From Colius striatus (taxonomy: Eukaryota > Chordata > Aves > Coliiformes > Coliidae), in the NCBI RefSeq assembly GCF_028858725.1, contig NC_084772.1:13523048-13587047 (forward strand): a stretch of DNA of 64,000 nt, given 5' to 3'. A program made the translations under genes and the position numbers. Each line of letters opens with the position of its first letter. Position 1 is the first letter of the stretch. This document shows positions 50,601 through 62,200 of this stretch, in pieces. The notes under the pieces were generated by a model. The model did no database searches. It worked only from the letters and a program-made list of their open reading frames with translations, and had not been told where the DNA came from.

Positions 50601-51562
50601 CAGGAAGGAAGTTTGTATCTTGGGTGTTCAGGGATTTTGTTTATAAACAGGTAGATATTGCATGTTTTGAAGATTGATCTCTCTTCTGGTGAGCATGCTA
50701 GGGTAACTTTGACGACTTTAGTGCAAAAAGCAGCAGCATTTCCTCTTTTGAAGGGGGTTTTGCTTCCCACTTCACCAGCCAGTCACCAGAGCTGGGATAG
50801 GTGTTGAAGTCTTGAACCAGACCCTGCCCACCCAGCCTTTGCCGTCAAACTGTTGGCAAAAGAGGTAACTAATATTAAAAAACAATCTCTCCCTCTAGGC
50901 AAATTAAGGTTAAGACTCAGAGTAATGAGTTTGCACCTGCCACTGTACATTTTCCCTTCTTTGCCTTCTCACAGTAAGTGAGGCTCTCTAAGCTACTCAG
51001 CGCTCATGGGAAAGCCCTGAAGATGCAAGCTTTGTGAAGAGAGGGCCTGGAAAGGCCCAGGACGCCCCTACCCCGCAGCACTCTCGCACCGCTCAGGGCA
51101 TCCCTCACTCATTCAGAATGTGCTGCCGCCCACTCCTCCGCCACAGGCCTGCGCAAGAGGCCTCGCACGCCGGCGGCCGCCGTGCCCGCCAGCCGGGCCG
51201 CCCGTCCCCGGGACCGGCCGCGCTCAGCTCGTCCCGCGGCGCTTCCCTACCTTCAGCGACCTGATCTCTTTCCGCCACGGGGAGAGGAGCAGGTTGATGC
51301 AAAGCAGCTCCAGCACCTCCAGCGCCTTCAGCAGGTCGCGCAGGACGCCGCCTCCTCGCCCGCCTCGGGCCCGCCGGCACCGCTCGGCCAGGCTGCACAC
51401 ATCCAGGGTGCCGCGCCGCCGCGGGCCCAGCAGCCGTCGCGCCCTTGCCTTCAGGGAGGCCTCATCGCACACCGCCAGCTTCCCCTCCGCCCCCCGGGCC
51501 GCATAGTAGCCCAGGTAGTCCCGCAACACCTCCTCCTCCGCCGCTGCCCCCGGCTCCTTCAT
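47659..51562 (-). CDS. SPATA2-family protein with PUB-like domain (2 coding exons)
   Basis: Exon 1 (51562-51251) and exon 2 (49137-47659) join in phase 0 across a 2.1-kb intron with canonical splice sites, giving 596 aa. Residues about 70-210 resemble SPATA2: LELLCINLLLSPWRKEIRSL matches [20 protein letters not shown], then TFTGNFVYYIQSVLPDD matches TYTGPFVYYVKSTL, and FEIFLARIECETILEM matches FELFLAKVECEQMLEI. SPATA2 uses this PUB region to bind the deubiquitinase CYLD and bridge it to LUBAC in TNF and innate signalling, so a ubiquitin-signalling role is inferred. Residues 210-596 are polar, acidic and probably disordered; the cysteine-rich zinc fingers at the SPATA2 C-terminus are not evident. 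The position between TK2 and BEAN1 differs from human SPATA2 (20q13) and SPATA2L (16q24), so it may be a third paralogue. The start is the only upstream ATG in frame inside the CpG island. No symbol is assigned. Confidence 0.85.
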
Positions 51563-51808
51563 GGCGACCAGACCGGCCGGGCCGCCCGCCCGCAGGCTCT
51601 GCCCCCGGCCGCCATTGGCCTCTCGGCCTGCGCGCGGGCCGGTCAGTGGTGGGCCGCGCCGTCACTCAGGGCGGGGGCGGGCGCGGGCGCCTCGGCGAAC
51701 CGAAAGCGAAACGCGGGGGGCGGGGCCACGCGGGGCGGGGCGCGGGGCGGGGCGCTGGGCGGGCGCCGCCGCAGCATGGGCACATAAGGAGGGCGTCGTG
51801 TGAGGAAA
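51100..51808 (-). promoter_or_regulatory. CpG-island promoter of the SPATA2-like gene
   Basis: A dense GC and CpG stretch covers exon 1 and about 250 bp upstream of the ATG at 51562. It contains GC boxes (GGGGCGGGGC-type words near 51735-51755) and no TATA box. The several long open frames on both strands in this interval reflect GC richness. Whether a divergent plus-strand transcript also starts here cannot be told. Confidence 0.75.
51702..51712 (+). promoter_or_regulatory. ISRE/IRF-like element
   Basis: GAAAGCGAAAC matches the interferon-stimulated response element core GAAANNGAAAC exactly. It stands about 140 bp upstream of the start codon of the SPATA2-like gene, within its CpG-island promoter, a position typical of functional ISREs. 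Confidence 0.5.
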
Positions 51809-51856
51809 GCATGGTCTCGGCAAAGTATGGTCTCAGCGCAGCATCGTCTCAGCACG
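51809..51856. repeat. Three-copy 16-bp tandem repeat
   Basis: Three imperfect 16-bp copies of the form GCATGGTCTCGGCAAA start at 51809, 51825 and 51841 at the edge of the CpG island. The shared core is GTCTC(A/G)GC. Confidence 0.7.
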
Positions 51857-51884
51857 GGCCGAGGTGGGTATCGGTGTTGCTGCT

Positions 51885-51971
51885 GTGCTGAAGTGAGTTC
51901 ACTCGGTTCCCTTGTGCTGGGGTGGGCTCGCTCGGTTGGTGCATGCCAAGGTGGGCTTACTTGATTCCCGT
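51885..51971. repeat. Decayed 27-31-bp tandem repeat
   Basis: Three diverged copies begin near 51885, 51914 and 51941. Each has a GTGCTG- or ATGCC-like start, then GTGGGCT or GTGAGTT, then CTCGGTT or TTGATTCC. Similarity is clear but imperfect, suggesting an old local expansion adjoining the 16-bp array. Confidence 0.5.
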
Positions 51972-51999
51972 GCCGTGATTCCAACAGCATTGTGTTACC

Positions 52000-54900
52000 G
52001 ATCTCTCTAAGCTCTCTCTGGCCTCTTTCCGTGTGGTGGTGTTGGCTGCTCGCCTGGCCAGGAGGTGTCAGTTGCGGGCATGTGCTTGGAAAGGTGTGGC
52101 CCAGTGTTCAAAGGCTGGCGTGAGAGTGCTGCCCTAACACCATTGGTGCTGTGAGGTGAAACGGTATCAGCTGTACCAGTGTGTTCCTTGTGCCTGTTTT
52201 GTTGTTGTTTTCATTGGCTGTTGCCTCTGAATTCCTGGACTAGATTTGGGTAACAATTAGCTGAAACAGACACGTGTCTTCTGCTATGGTTGCTGAAAAG
52301 TTTCCCGGAATGGGTCTGAAATTGGGGTCAGGTCCAGCATTTGGAAAACAAACAACTTTGCTCCAGGTGATTTTGCTAATACTGATTACTGGAACCTGAC
52401 TTTTTGAGTTGCTTCCTGGGACTGTAGTAATGTTGTGAACCTGTAAATTAGTGCTGGTATAGGCCAGCTGTGACCTTAATTTTTCTTGTAGACCACCTGG
52501 GCTGGTGTCCTCAGCAGTGTCTCCACTGACTTGCTTGAAGTGTGAATTTAACTTGATGCTTTTTTAATGGCTCGTCTTATTACAAGTTGTCTTCATTACT
52601 TGATAGATTTAAAAATTAATATCTGTCTTACTGTTAACCACTGGGAATGTATAGCAGCTCCTGATTAAGGGAAATCTCAGGTTTACTTGACCACAGTCCT
52701 ATTTCCTTTCTTGTAGAAAGTGGCTGTATGATGTTGCAAACAAACCGGTTTTCTCTCTGACTTTACAGGCAAGAGGGCTTTCCAATAACATATGCTTTTG
52801 ATCGTCATTCTAAGTGAAATGGCATTAGGAAATACTTTTGTAGAATTTGTGTATGGATAATTGCTATATAAAAATTGCTGATCTAGCCAAGAGGGAAGGG
52901 GGGGGACAAATCCCCATACTACCACCAGCTGTTAAAATGAGGCCATCTGGCCATCTGCTGCAATGTCTGAGTTTCCTTCCCTACCATATGTGCGGGCACA
53001 CACAGACAAGCTTGGCTATGCTCTTGGTAGGGTGCCTGCAGGCGCCTCGGCTCTCATCTTGCCATATGCAAAAATTTATTGACCCAAATGAGAGGGTTGG
53101 ATTTCATGTTTTTGCACACCTCTTCCCACAGGGATGGGCTTGGATTCTTTAAACTTTGCAATTCTTGTTAAAATGTAGAGTAGCTGTACTTTGTTAAAGC
53201 CCAGTGAGTTCTAGTAGAAGGATGTTGCTTAGTGCTGATTCTTTTGTTTCTTTTCAAGAAAGTGTATTTGTGTAATGTAGCAAATACTGAGTTGTCTCAG
53301 CTGTGTAGCTATTGCTGCATTGTTATTCTCTGAATTGGTTTCCTAGTACAGCCTCTAAGGATGGGCTTTATTTTCTGTGTTTTGAAGATCTTGATACTTT
53401 AAAAGACTGTTCTCTGAAGGGAAGCTGTTAAGCTTCCCTTGTGTGTGTGGTACTGATCCCATTCCTGCCAACAGGGCAGAATAACTTGTCCATGACCCAG
53501 GTGCCTCAAACTTTAATTGCAGTTCCCTGAACCATGAGGTCTTCCAGCTTTCTTCTCCTTCTTCAATGAGATTTTGATTTTTTTGCCAAGTTTTAGGTTT
53601 TTTGTGAATGTATAAATTTTATTGCTGATGTCAGTCTCTTGCAGAAGTGTAAAGTCCTCCTAGGAGCAAAGCTGTGGCAAAACACTCTTTTTTTACAGGG
53701 TTCTTTCACTTAAATTCACAACTTAAATTCACAAATAAAGTGCCTCTCTCTTATGAATGTATTAGGTTAATTTGGAATGCAACAGAAGACAGAAGGTATC
53801 AAAAAGATTTTTATTCTTAGGTGGTTGTTCATTTTTCTTCCTTTCTTCTAGTAGTGCATTTATTGGCTCAGTATAATTCTCAGGCATTCTTCTGCAGTTT
53901 CATAGGTTACTCTGTGTTGTGAGTTTGTGAATTTAAGGCTACATTCTACTTGTGTTGACTAGCGTGCATCTTATTCTTCCCAGGCTGTTTCCTCTGTCTC
54001 TTCAAATTACAGTCTTACTCTTCTATGTACTTCACTTTTTCCAGTTTAATGTAATTCACTGATGTTAATAGGTGCATTCTCTCTGAAAGCTTTGAAATCC
54101 AGCAGTATTTTCATTTGGATACAGGTGATCCCACCTGACCCATCCTTTCAAACTCACTCAGAGTAACTGATAAATACTTCCTTGTATGATGATGTTAATT
54201 TTCAGAAGTGTGTGGTTAAATTTTACTTGAGAGAGTATTTCTCTGGATTCAGGAGGGAATGATTGGTCAGACTGTTCCACGACCAGTTAGATGAGTTTGA
54301 TGTGGTTTCCACTCAGGAAACACACTGTTACTTTGCTGTGCTGAAAAAGTTCTCTATTTTAATATTTCTGGGAGGACTGGTCTGTTATTCCTTGGCTTTT
54401 CCTCTTTTCTTTGGTGACATGCTGCTATTTCCAGTCTCCTGACCTTAGTTATTTTTCAGAGGTAACTATGAATGTGTTTGTGAGGGTTTCTGATGCTTCT
54501 TGAAATGCAGTGGTATTGCAGACTCTTCCCTTCCTGCTCTTGCTGAGCTGGGCTAATCCAGGCTGGGCACATGCTACCAACTTGTCCTCTGAGCAGAAGA
54601 GACCTCAATGCTCCAATGGCAGCTTCTTTCTGTGGTCTTTGACAAGTCTAAAATCCAAATGTAAGTGGCTGAAGCACAATACTGCTTAGTCAACAGTTGC
54701 TTAGTTGCCTGATTATCAGGAGGCTAAAGGCTGTGGGTAGTCCCAAATATTGATATGATATTGACATGATATTGACACAATAAAAAGCACAGAAGCTATA
54801 TCAAATACAGGTATGTTCTTTACTAAAAGTTTTGTGTAAAGATCAGTATACTAAAAAATGAAGCAAGAGATGTCTACAGAAATACAGTATTGTTATCACA

Positions 54901-57900
54901 CAGCAAGAAACAGCATGTCCAAATAATTTTCTTTCTGATATTAATTATGTAATAAATGAAAGGCCCATGTTAAGCCTGCTTTAGGCCGGGCATTAAAGTA
55001 ATGTTTAGGATAAAATCTGATAGGAGGATATGAATTTCTTAAGAGGAGCATCAGGAGACACTCTGTGAACTTTGCTGAGATTTATTCAGATTCTTAAATA
55101 TTCTCCAAGAAATGAAAACATGTTCTTATTGCATAATTACAACAAGTGTCAACACTGTTTCAGTAGTAGCAGCTGAAGCTGGTAGAGCAGCTTTAGAGCT
55201 ATAAACTTCTCTTTCTAGTATTGTCTGTTTGTAGAGGTACATGGACTGGATTTATAAGCTTTATTCCCACAACTTTGTTGGATATCACCTAGTTAAAAAG
55301 ATTCTCAAGAGCAGAAAATCCTAAGCCACTCTTGCAAGTGATCGAGGTAAGATGTCATTGAAAAGGTAGCGTATTTGACTTGTAATTCACAGTTTGTTTT
55401 TTACAGATATTTGTTTACATTGAATGACATAATCTGTGTATTTAGTGGTAACTCAGAAAAAATGCTACAGCATGAAAACATATGTTTTGGTTAACTTCCA
55501 TAACCACGTGAAAAAAAGTCGTGATTATTTTGAAGGACATGTGTCTCATTGTGAATTCTGTGTAACCTGATAACAGCTTGACTTCATAAAGCAGTATACC
55601 ACAAGAGGGAGTAGACAGCTATTTTTAAGTAATGTTGCTACATACAATCCAGATCACAATGCTAAGGATACATGACTTATCAAATGAAGAAAGACCTTCA
55701 TTAGTTTTCTATAGTCTTATTAACAAATTTCTATCGCGAGGTAAAATACATGTCTCCCATCTTCACCAGAGGCCTACTTAAAATTAGCTTATTTTTTAAA
55801 CCACAGATAGAAAGTCAGTGGAAGGGCATAAAATCCCTGTCAGGTTAAAAGCCAAGCAAGTTGAAAAGATTTCCCAAAATGCACAGAAAATGTAAGGATC
55901 TTTAACAGAGTAGACACTTGCCTGCCAGATGTGAAAAGCCCTCTATGTCTTCAGAAGAACCTTCAAGTTTGCCATGTTACAGGTAAAAGAGGGACTTACT
56001 TTCAGGAAAAAAACCCAACAAAATCTCTTTTGCCTTGTATTTTTTCATTAGATTTCCCCTTCCACCTCCTCAGTAGCAAGCTGAAGTAAGCAGGGTCTTG
56101 TCTCAGTGACTTACTCTGTTCTAGGGCAAGTCTCCAAGAGCTACAGGAAGACACAGCTATGAAAGCATGTCCTTTTCTGCATAAATAAACCTTTGTGCTT
56201 TCCTTCACTTATTTCCCAGCCAATAAAACTGACTGGTACATTTCTACATGGGTTTTAATTTCTGCCCCTTAATAGATGGTGTAGAGCTTCATCTCTCTTA
56301 TTGCAGGATACTTTGCATACCATGAAACTGTTTATACTAGTACTTTATAGAGAACAATACTTCTTTCTCTTAAAAATACAAATGTGAAATACAGCCTGCA
56401 TTCTGGCAATGCCTGCCAGCAGTTTTGCAGTGCAAAATTGGGAGGTTTTGTTGTCTTGGGTAGAGTTCACTGAGAATACCGAAAATCTTGCTAAACTGCA
56501 AAAGAATTCTGTTATTTTAGCAAAATACATATTTATTTTCATCTACTTAGCAAAAAATGCATACTTACCTTATCTCATCATGTGCATATGACTGAGTAAT
56601 GGTGTAATTTATACAGCAGTAAGAACCATATAATTACTTCCCATCTAAGTATTAATTATAATTGTGTCAGTCTTTGGAGTGGTGAATGATGATTACAGTT
56701 GAAAATTATTTAGTATTTACAGAAAATCTAAGTGCAATTTTAATAATTTAGATGATGCTTCCTTTTAAATGCAGTTATATATTTACTATATTCATTTCTA
56801 CATATCCTTCAGTGGGGCAGTAAACCAAAGTTCATTTTATCAGTGTAAACAATTTCTTTTCTTTTTCAGTGACAGTACCTCAAAGAGATGTAGTGGAGAT
56901 GAACCTCTGATAACTCTGCTAACTAGTACTGGTTGAAGAGGCAGTTTAGTCCTTGTGTGGAGATAGGGTGCTTCTGTACCATGCAAGATTAAACTCTCAC
57001 ATCTGCAGTTTACCTCTGCTGTCACTGCTAGTGTGCATCTCCAACTTGTAAGCATTTATCCTATGAATGTGTGAGAAGTACAGGGCTAGATTTGTGTGGG
57101 GAAATTTCAGCGGAAAGGATCATGCCTCATAAGAGAGGTTTATGCACAAACTGAGGTTGTTACTGTGCATGCCAAGTCCAGTGGCTATTATTTACATCAC
57201 AGTAACACAATTACTAGGGGTCAATTGTATCCCTACAGGCTCCTTTTTGAAGAGAGAGACCAGTTCAGTTAGTGCCTGAAGAGGCAGTCATGCATGGGAA
57301 TTGGCATGAAGAACCTCCTGGGTCTCCAGACACTGCCCTTCCTTTGACTGCAGCAAGTGCCCATGAAGGGCACGAGGCTCCCAGGCCTGCACACAGCTGT
57401 AGTGCAGCTTCTACAGGTAAAGCCAATTGGTCTTTGAGGATTTCCCCTCTCCATCACTTGCTACTGGTTTCTTTGAGGAAGACTTTACAGCAGACTTTGC
57501 ACTGGTCTCAAAAGCCTGTCCAGTTCCAAGCTTTCCAAAGGGAAAATGTGACTGCCAAAATACTAATTTTCTTTTGCTCTAATATGCTACTGACAGTCAT
57601 GTTTTGCAGGCAGTGTTCTGTCTGTCTGCTGAAATACATATTTAGACAAAGAATTATTTATAAGTGCTCTGTTGCCAAGACATTGAATGAAATTTACTAG
57701 TGACACCTACAAAGACAACAAAATGCTCTTCTTTTTCCTTCTGCTCTAAACCATGCAAAATATCATCAAATCAACAAGTAGCCTTGACTGGGTAACATGT
57801 ATCTACATTAAGATTGGCGGATTCAATGTGTTTTGAAATGCTTCAAAAAGGTCAGATGCATTGCTTGTCACTGCTACTCTTTTATGCTATGTGATGTCAT

Positions 57901-58000
57901 GGAACACTTTGAAGCAAGAAGAGGGAAGTTTAGGTAAACTTTCAAAATTCACTGTAAAAAATAAAATCCCTGTTTAAAGATATAAAATAGGTAAAACTTT
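52000..58000. other. Intergenic stretch between the SPATA2-like promoter and BEAN1
   Basis: No exon or known repeat is recognised. The part nearest 58 kb may belong to the BEAN1 3' UTR. A three-copy 11-bp repeat is at 54749-54781. A 142-codon plus-strand frame at 57272-57700 has no recognisable domain and is regarded as chance. Confidence 0.4.
54749..54781. repeat. Three-copy 11-bp tandem repeat
   Basis: ATTGATATGAT, ATTGACATGAT and ATTGACACAAT follow each other directly. This is a short AT-rich array without further context. Confidence 0.6.
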
Positions 58001-58007
58001 CAGAGGT

Positions 58008-58013
58008 TTTATT
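58008..58013 (-). promoter_or_regulatory. Candidate proximal BEAN1 polyadenylation signal
   Basis: AATAAA on the minus strand lies only 66 bp past the BEAN1 stop. It would give a very short 3' UTR, so a more distal site may be the main one. Confidence 0.3.
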
Positions 58014-58078
58014 TTTCCATTTAAATGTTTCTGTTGGTTTGAGTTCTTCAGAAGAATTGAAGGAAAGAGCCACTTTTT

Positions 58079-58427
58079 TCACATGATTTGGTTCCCAAGG
58101 GTCTGATAGTCAGTGGAAGAATTTTTCAGTACTTCCACTGGAACAAGTGGGATGGGGATATTCTGTTCACACACCACTGTCTCGTACAGGGGAGCAGCCT
58201 CCAGAGTGAGAGATGACAGAGAGATGGATGAAATGGGCTGCTGCAAGTCCTGCAGCCTGACTGTGTAATTTGCAGCCTGTCCTGTAGTCCCAGATGCTGC
58301 TTCCTCTTCCAGGCTAACATTTATAGATACTTCATTTCTTTGACAAGGGTCCATAAGAGAATATGGGGGGGGATCATCTGTGGGAATATATATTTGCGTT
58401 GCTCCTGGCCCCACGCATTCATCGTAG
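58079..58427 (-). CDS. BEAN1: BEAN1, terminal coding exon (partial gene)
   Basis: After an acceptor ending CTTTCTTTCAG the exon reads YDECVGPGATQIYIPTDDPP, then PYSLMDPC, nearly identical to human BEAN1 (YEECVGPGATQLYVPTD...PPPYSLTDSC), and ends after about 115 codons. BEAN1 is a single-pass membrane protein that binds NEDD4-family E3 ligases through PPxY motifs. The first motif, PPPY, is intact. The second, LPPYEAV in human, is here APLYETV and lacks the second proline, so a canonical WW-binding site is absent. The rest of the C-terminal tail is diverged from mammals. The upstream exons with the membrane segment and His/Arg-rich region are not seen and must lie beyond the right edge. The exon starts with one base completing a codon. 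Confidence 0.92.
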
Positions 58428-58959
58428 CTGAAAGAAAGAATGGAATTTTTCATTAGATTCCTGTGAAAAATGCCACAGTATGTTACTTTCAGCATAACAG
58501 GGGCAGGTAAAGTGAGAATAGAAGGATCATCTGGTGTTTTGTTTCTCAGCCCACATCTTTGCTTACCCTGCCATGTGAGATGCTTAAGAGCATAATACTT
58601 AAAAGCACATCTCCAAATACCTAAAGATAATCCCAGAGGTCTCATTGAAAGTTCAGACCCCATCCTCTTGCCTTAAAGTAACATCTGTGGCAGCACTGTT
58701 CAGCTGAAGTGCCTGGGGATATGCTCAGCTCCTGACAGCCTCACAGGTTACGTGGGAGGAAGAATATGCTGGCTCACAGAAAGCCATAGGTGCAACGCAG
58801 TGAGGTTTCATTCCTGCTCTCAGCTGCCTGTAAGTAGCTAATTTAGAAAATCACTGGAAGTGGTGTTGCCATTTTACTTATGAAATATAGAGAGCTTTAG
58901 ATGGAGTCTAGTGTTACATCAAATGCTGCTATTCCTCCTGACTCACAGGTCTCTGGTGC

Positions 58960-59209
58960 TCAGCCAGCAGTAACATGCAGTGGGTTGTCTGAGTTGCAGA
59001 TCTCTGCTGGCTGGGGCAGCAGGTTTTCTTGCCGAGGTGCAGAGCTGTGATGAATAATATTGATAGACTCATGCTGGTCATTCTGAGATTTGGCAGATGA
59101 CCTGCCACATTCCTCCCAAAAAGTAGAAATGCGAGACTGATTTATGGCGTTTCCGTGAGGAGCCATCTTGGGTCTATCCAGGCTTTGTAGTTCTGTCTGT
59201 GCCACCAAG
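58960..59209 (-). CDS. Candidate alternative terminal exon, possibly of BEAN1
   Basis: A minus-strand open segment of about 82 codons follows an acceptor-like CTCTCGCTTTAG and starts in the same splice phase as the BEAN1 terminal exon (one base, then codons LVAQTELQSL). It ends at a stop at 58960-58962. Composition is protein-like (polar, balanced, no simple repeat), but I recognise no family, and it has no PPxY motif. It could be an alternative BEAN1 C-terminus or a chance open frame in the last BEAN1 intron. Confidence 0.25.
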
Positions 59210-62200
59210 CTAAAGCGAGAGGAAACTATTACCTTGTCACTCCACTACCATGTTCACTGTTTGCTGTCCCACCATGAATGCAGACAGGGACCTCAGATTG
59301 GAGCTTGGACTGCATAGCCTAGGGAGGCCCATGAGGGGTGAAGAACCTGGATAGACTAGTGTTCCTTTGTGCTTGTATTTTTCCATGTTCTGTGTTGTAG
59401 GAAGGGGATGGACAGAGTGAGCATGAGCTCACTCCATGCCTTTGTATGATGCTGCTCTGGTACCGCATGCTCTTCTGATCCTAAGAGGTCTGCACAGATT
59501 GCGCTGTGGCCTCAAGGAAGGCTGAACCAGAACTGGTGAATCTGGTCTGTGATCTGGGTAGTCTGCTGTCTGGCTATCCTAACATTGCCTGTTTGTCCAC
59601 AAACTAAAGCTGACTCCACTTTGCTGTCAAACCAGCATAATGGTCTGAAAGAAGGTCTTCTTTTCCTGGATCACTGGCTACAGGCAGAAATGAGGAAGAG
59701 TCATAACATCATGTTCTTAACCGTTGGACCTGTTTTGTTTGTGGCTTCCTTTTTTCAGGATAATTTTAAATATAATTCTGAAGGAGGGACTATTTCTTAA
59801 AAAAAATCTTTTGCCTACTCAGTTAACCTGAAAAAAAATTCTGCTGAACAAATGAAGAACTCATTTCCTCAACCACACTAACTACAGAGATATTAAGATC
59901 TAGGATATTTCCTGAAATTTAGGATATTTACCATGTCTTCCCAGTAGACTGCAGGCAGTCATTCTGCCCCTTGTAATTGCATTACTGCCAGGCTAAAGCC
60001 ATGCTAATAAACCCTACTTGTAGACTGTAAGTGGCTTGCAGCTGGGAAGCTCATGTTGGCTAGAGTGAGCTCAAATCTACTGCAATCAGCCATGGAAGCC
60101 CTGCCTTAGAAAAATACTTGGTTCTGCTGTACTCCTTCATACCTTTCCCTCAGAGCAATCCTTATGATTTTCATTATATTGTTCCCAGCCCAGATGATGG
60201 AAGTGGATTTTGGGGAAGGGAAATGTAAGAAAGTGAAATTTTAGTAATAGGTTGCTAAGGAGCTCTAATATCTACAGGTGGCTTCATTTTTACTTCCCTT
60301 ATATCTTATTTTTATATTCATTAAGGCAATGGTTTTAAATTGAGACCAGAAAATTCTGATTTCCCCATTGGAAAGAATGGTATTTTATAAATATAACTCT
60401 GTTCCAAAGATCCTTAATAGGGCTGCTAGACACTTCAGAAACTAGTCCTAGTATGTAGGAGGTCGAATTGCTTTTGTAAAGCAGGTGGAAAAGATTTCAG
60501 TCCAGCCTCTACTAAGCCTATTGAAGCTTTCAAGCATACCTGATATTCTTTTAAAATATCTTAGATCTCAGTCAGAGATTGAAGACCTGATGCCCTCAAC
60601 TCTTCATGAACTCAGCAAGACTAAAGGAAGGACCAGTCTTTGCAGGATTACTTACTATGAGCTGCATCTTTACTTAATTTACATTTTGCTGACCCAAAGC
60701 CCAGTGAATTTATTTAAAATTTTTCCATAGATTTTGACTGACTTAATCAGGCTAATGAAGAGCACCTGCTGGGTCCTGTTACCACAGTAAACTAGTTTCA
60801 GTTTTGAAAAGCCCACAGTAATGTGAGTTGCAAGGTGGAAAGTTTTGAATCCTTTTGCTGAGACACAAAAGGGAAAAAGCTGCTCTGCTTCCTGATTCTG
60901 GGCCCAAACCGTGTGGCAGGGAAATCTACCACTGATCTTAAAGAAGAAATAGTATGAGCCTTCTGCTTACTGTTGTTATCTGATCATCTGCCTTTCTTTT
61001 CCTTGGATTTAATCTCTTTCATGGACCATAGCTCAGCAGAACTAAAACACTTAGTGAGATAGTTTTTTTAGATGTTAGTACATTGGTGTTAGGTCACTTT
61101 TTCTTCATACATATGATGGATAAAAAGAATTACTCTTTCTTTTTCTCCAAACTCCAATGCAAGTAATGTTGTGTGTCTGTTCCTGCCCTCCCCCCCCGCG
61201 CCTTTTTTTTTTTTTTGATAATTAAGATCACAATTTAAGAATTGAAAAGGGCAGTAAAAGACATGCCAGATTTTCAATTAAATAACTTTCTGGCAGTCTT
61301 CACAGATGCACCTAGAGATCCTTGTTGCCAAAGAGGCAACTACAAATCATTCAAATAGCTTTTAAAAAAATAACATCTTGTAGTTCATTAGCAATTTATG
61401 ATCTTGACACTCAGTTTCCCATATTCTCTTCTAAGCAGAGGGTCTTTGGTTGTAATGCTGACTTTGCAAAAGGCTATTGCTATAATACTACTAGTGGAGA
61501 CTATGGATAAGGTTCTGAGCGTTTTCTGTTGAGGGAAGAAGAGATGAATCAAGGTCATACCAGCGACTTTAACTTTGTATTCTTTTCCTGAGCAAGTGAT
61601 TTGTGGTTGGGTTTTTTTGGGGGGCCAGAGGTGCCAAGAGGTACCAGGTAATGATGGCTTCTACTCAAAAGAACCAGTACATCCATAACAATCAGTACTG
61701 ATGATTCCTAATATTAAAATTGCACCGGTACACGCAAGTCACTTAAGTATGGTAACTAATTTCCTCTGAGAAGGTGACAGCTGTAAAGCTCAATCATGTG
61801 TAAAGCTGTGGTTTCAACAGGAGCCAACATCCATTTCACTGAAAGGAAGTGTCCCCTGCCCTGTTGCATACTCCTTCAAATCATGATTCCCAGTATGGAT
61901 CAGAATAGGCAAAAAGTCTGCATGTGGGGTATTTTCTCTGTATGAGATGTTTTTCAAGGTATTTGTTGGGTTTTTTGTGGCTGGGTGTTGTTTTTGTGTG
62001 TATGTATCTGATTTCTGGGTCAGATTTCTACTTGTTTAGTTACCTAAGGTGGAAGCTGACAGCGTAGCGTAGTCAGGTGGGCAGCAACAAAACATGAGGA
62101 GTATAACAGATGGAGGAAAGGGGGTAGGTCTTGGATCTCAACTCACAGACAGAACTTCTTAACCATATCACAAAAGTGCTACCTCAGTAACTGCTAAAGG

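Noticed and set aside
51034-51990. Plus- and minus-strand open frames of 60-201 codons around 51.5 kb
   Set aside because: These are GC-rich shadows of exon 1 of the SPATA2-like gene; no other frame shows a recognisable domain.
57272-57700. 142-codon plus-strand frame downstream of BEAN1
   Set aside because: It lacks a recognisable domain or promoter and its second half has a hydrophobic, random-looking composition. It probably lies antisense to BEAN1 3' UTR sequence.
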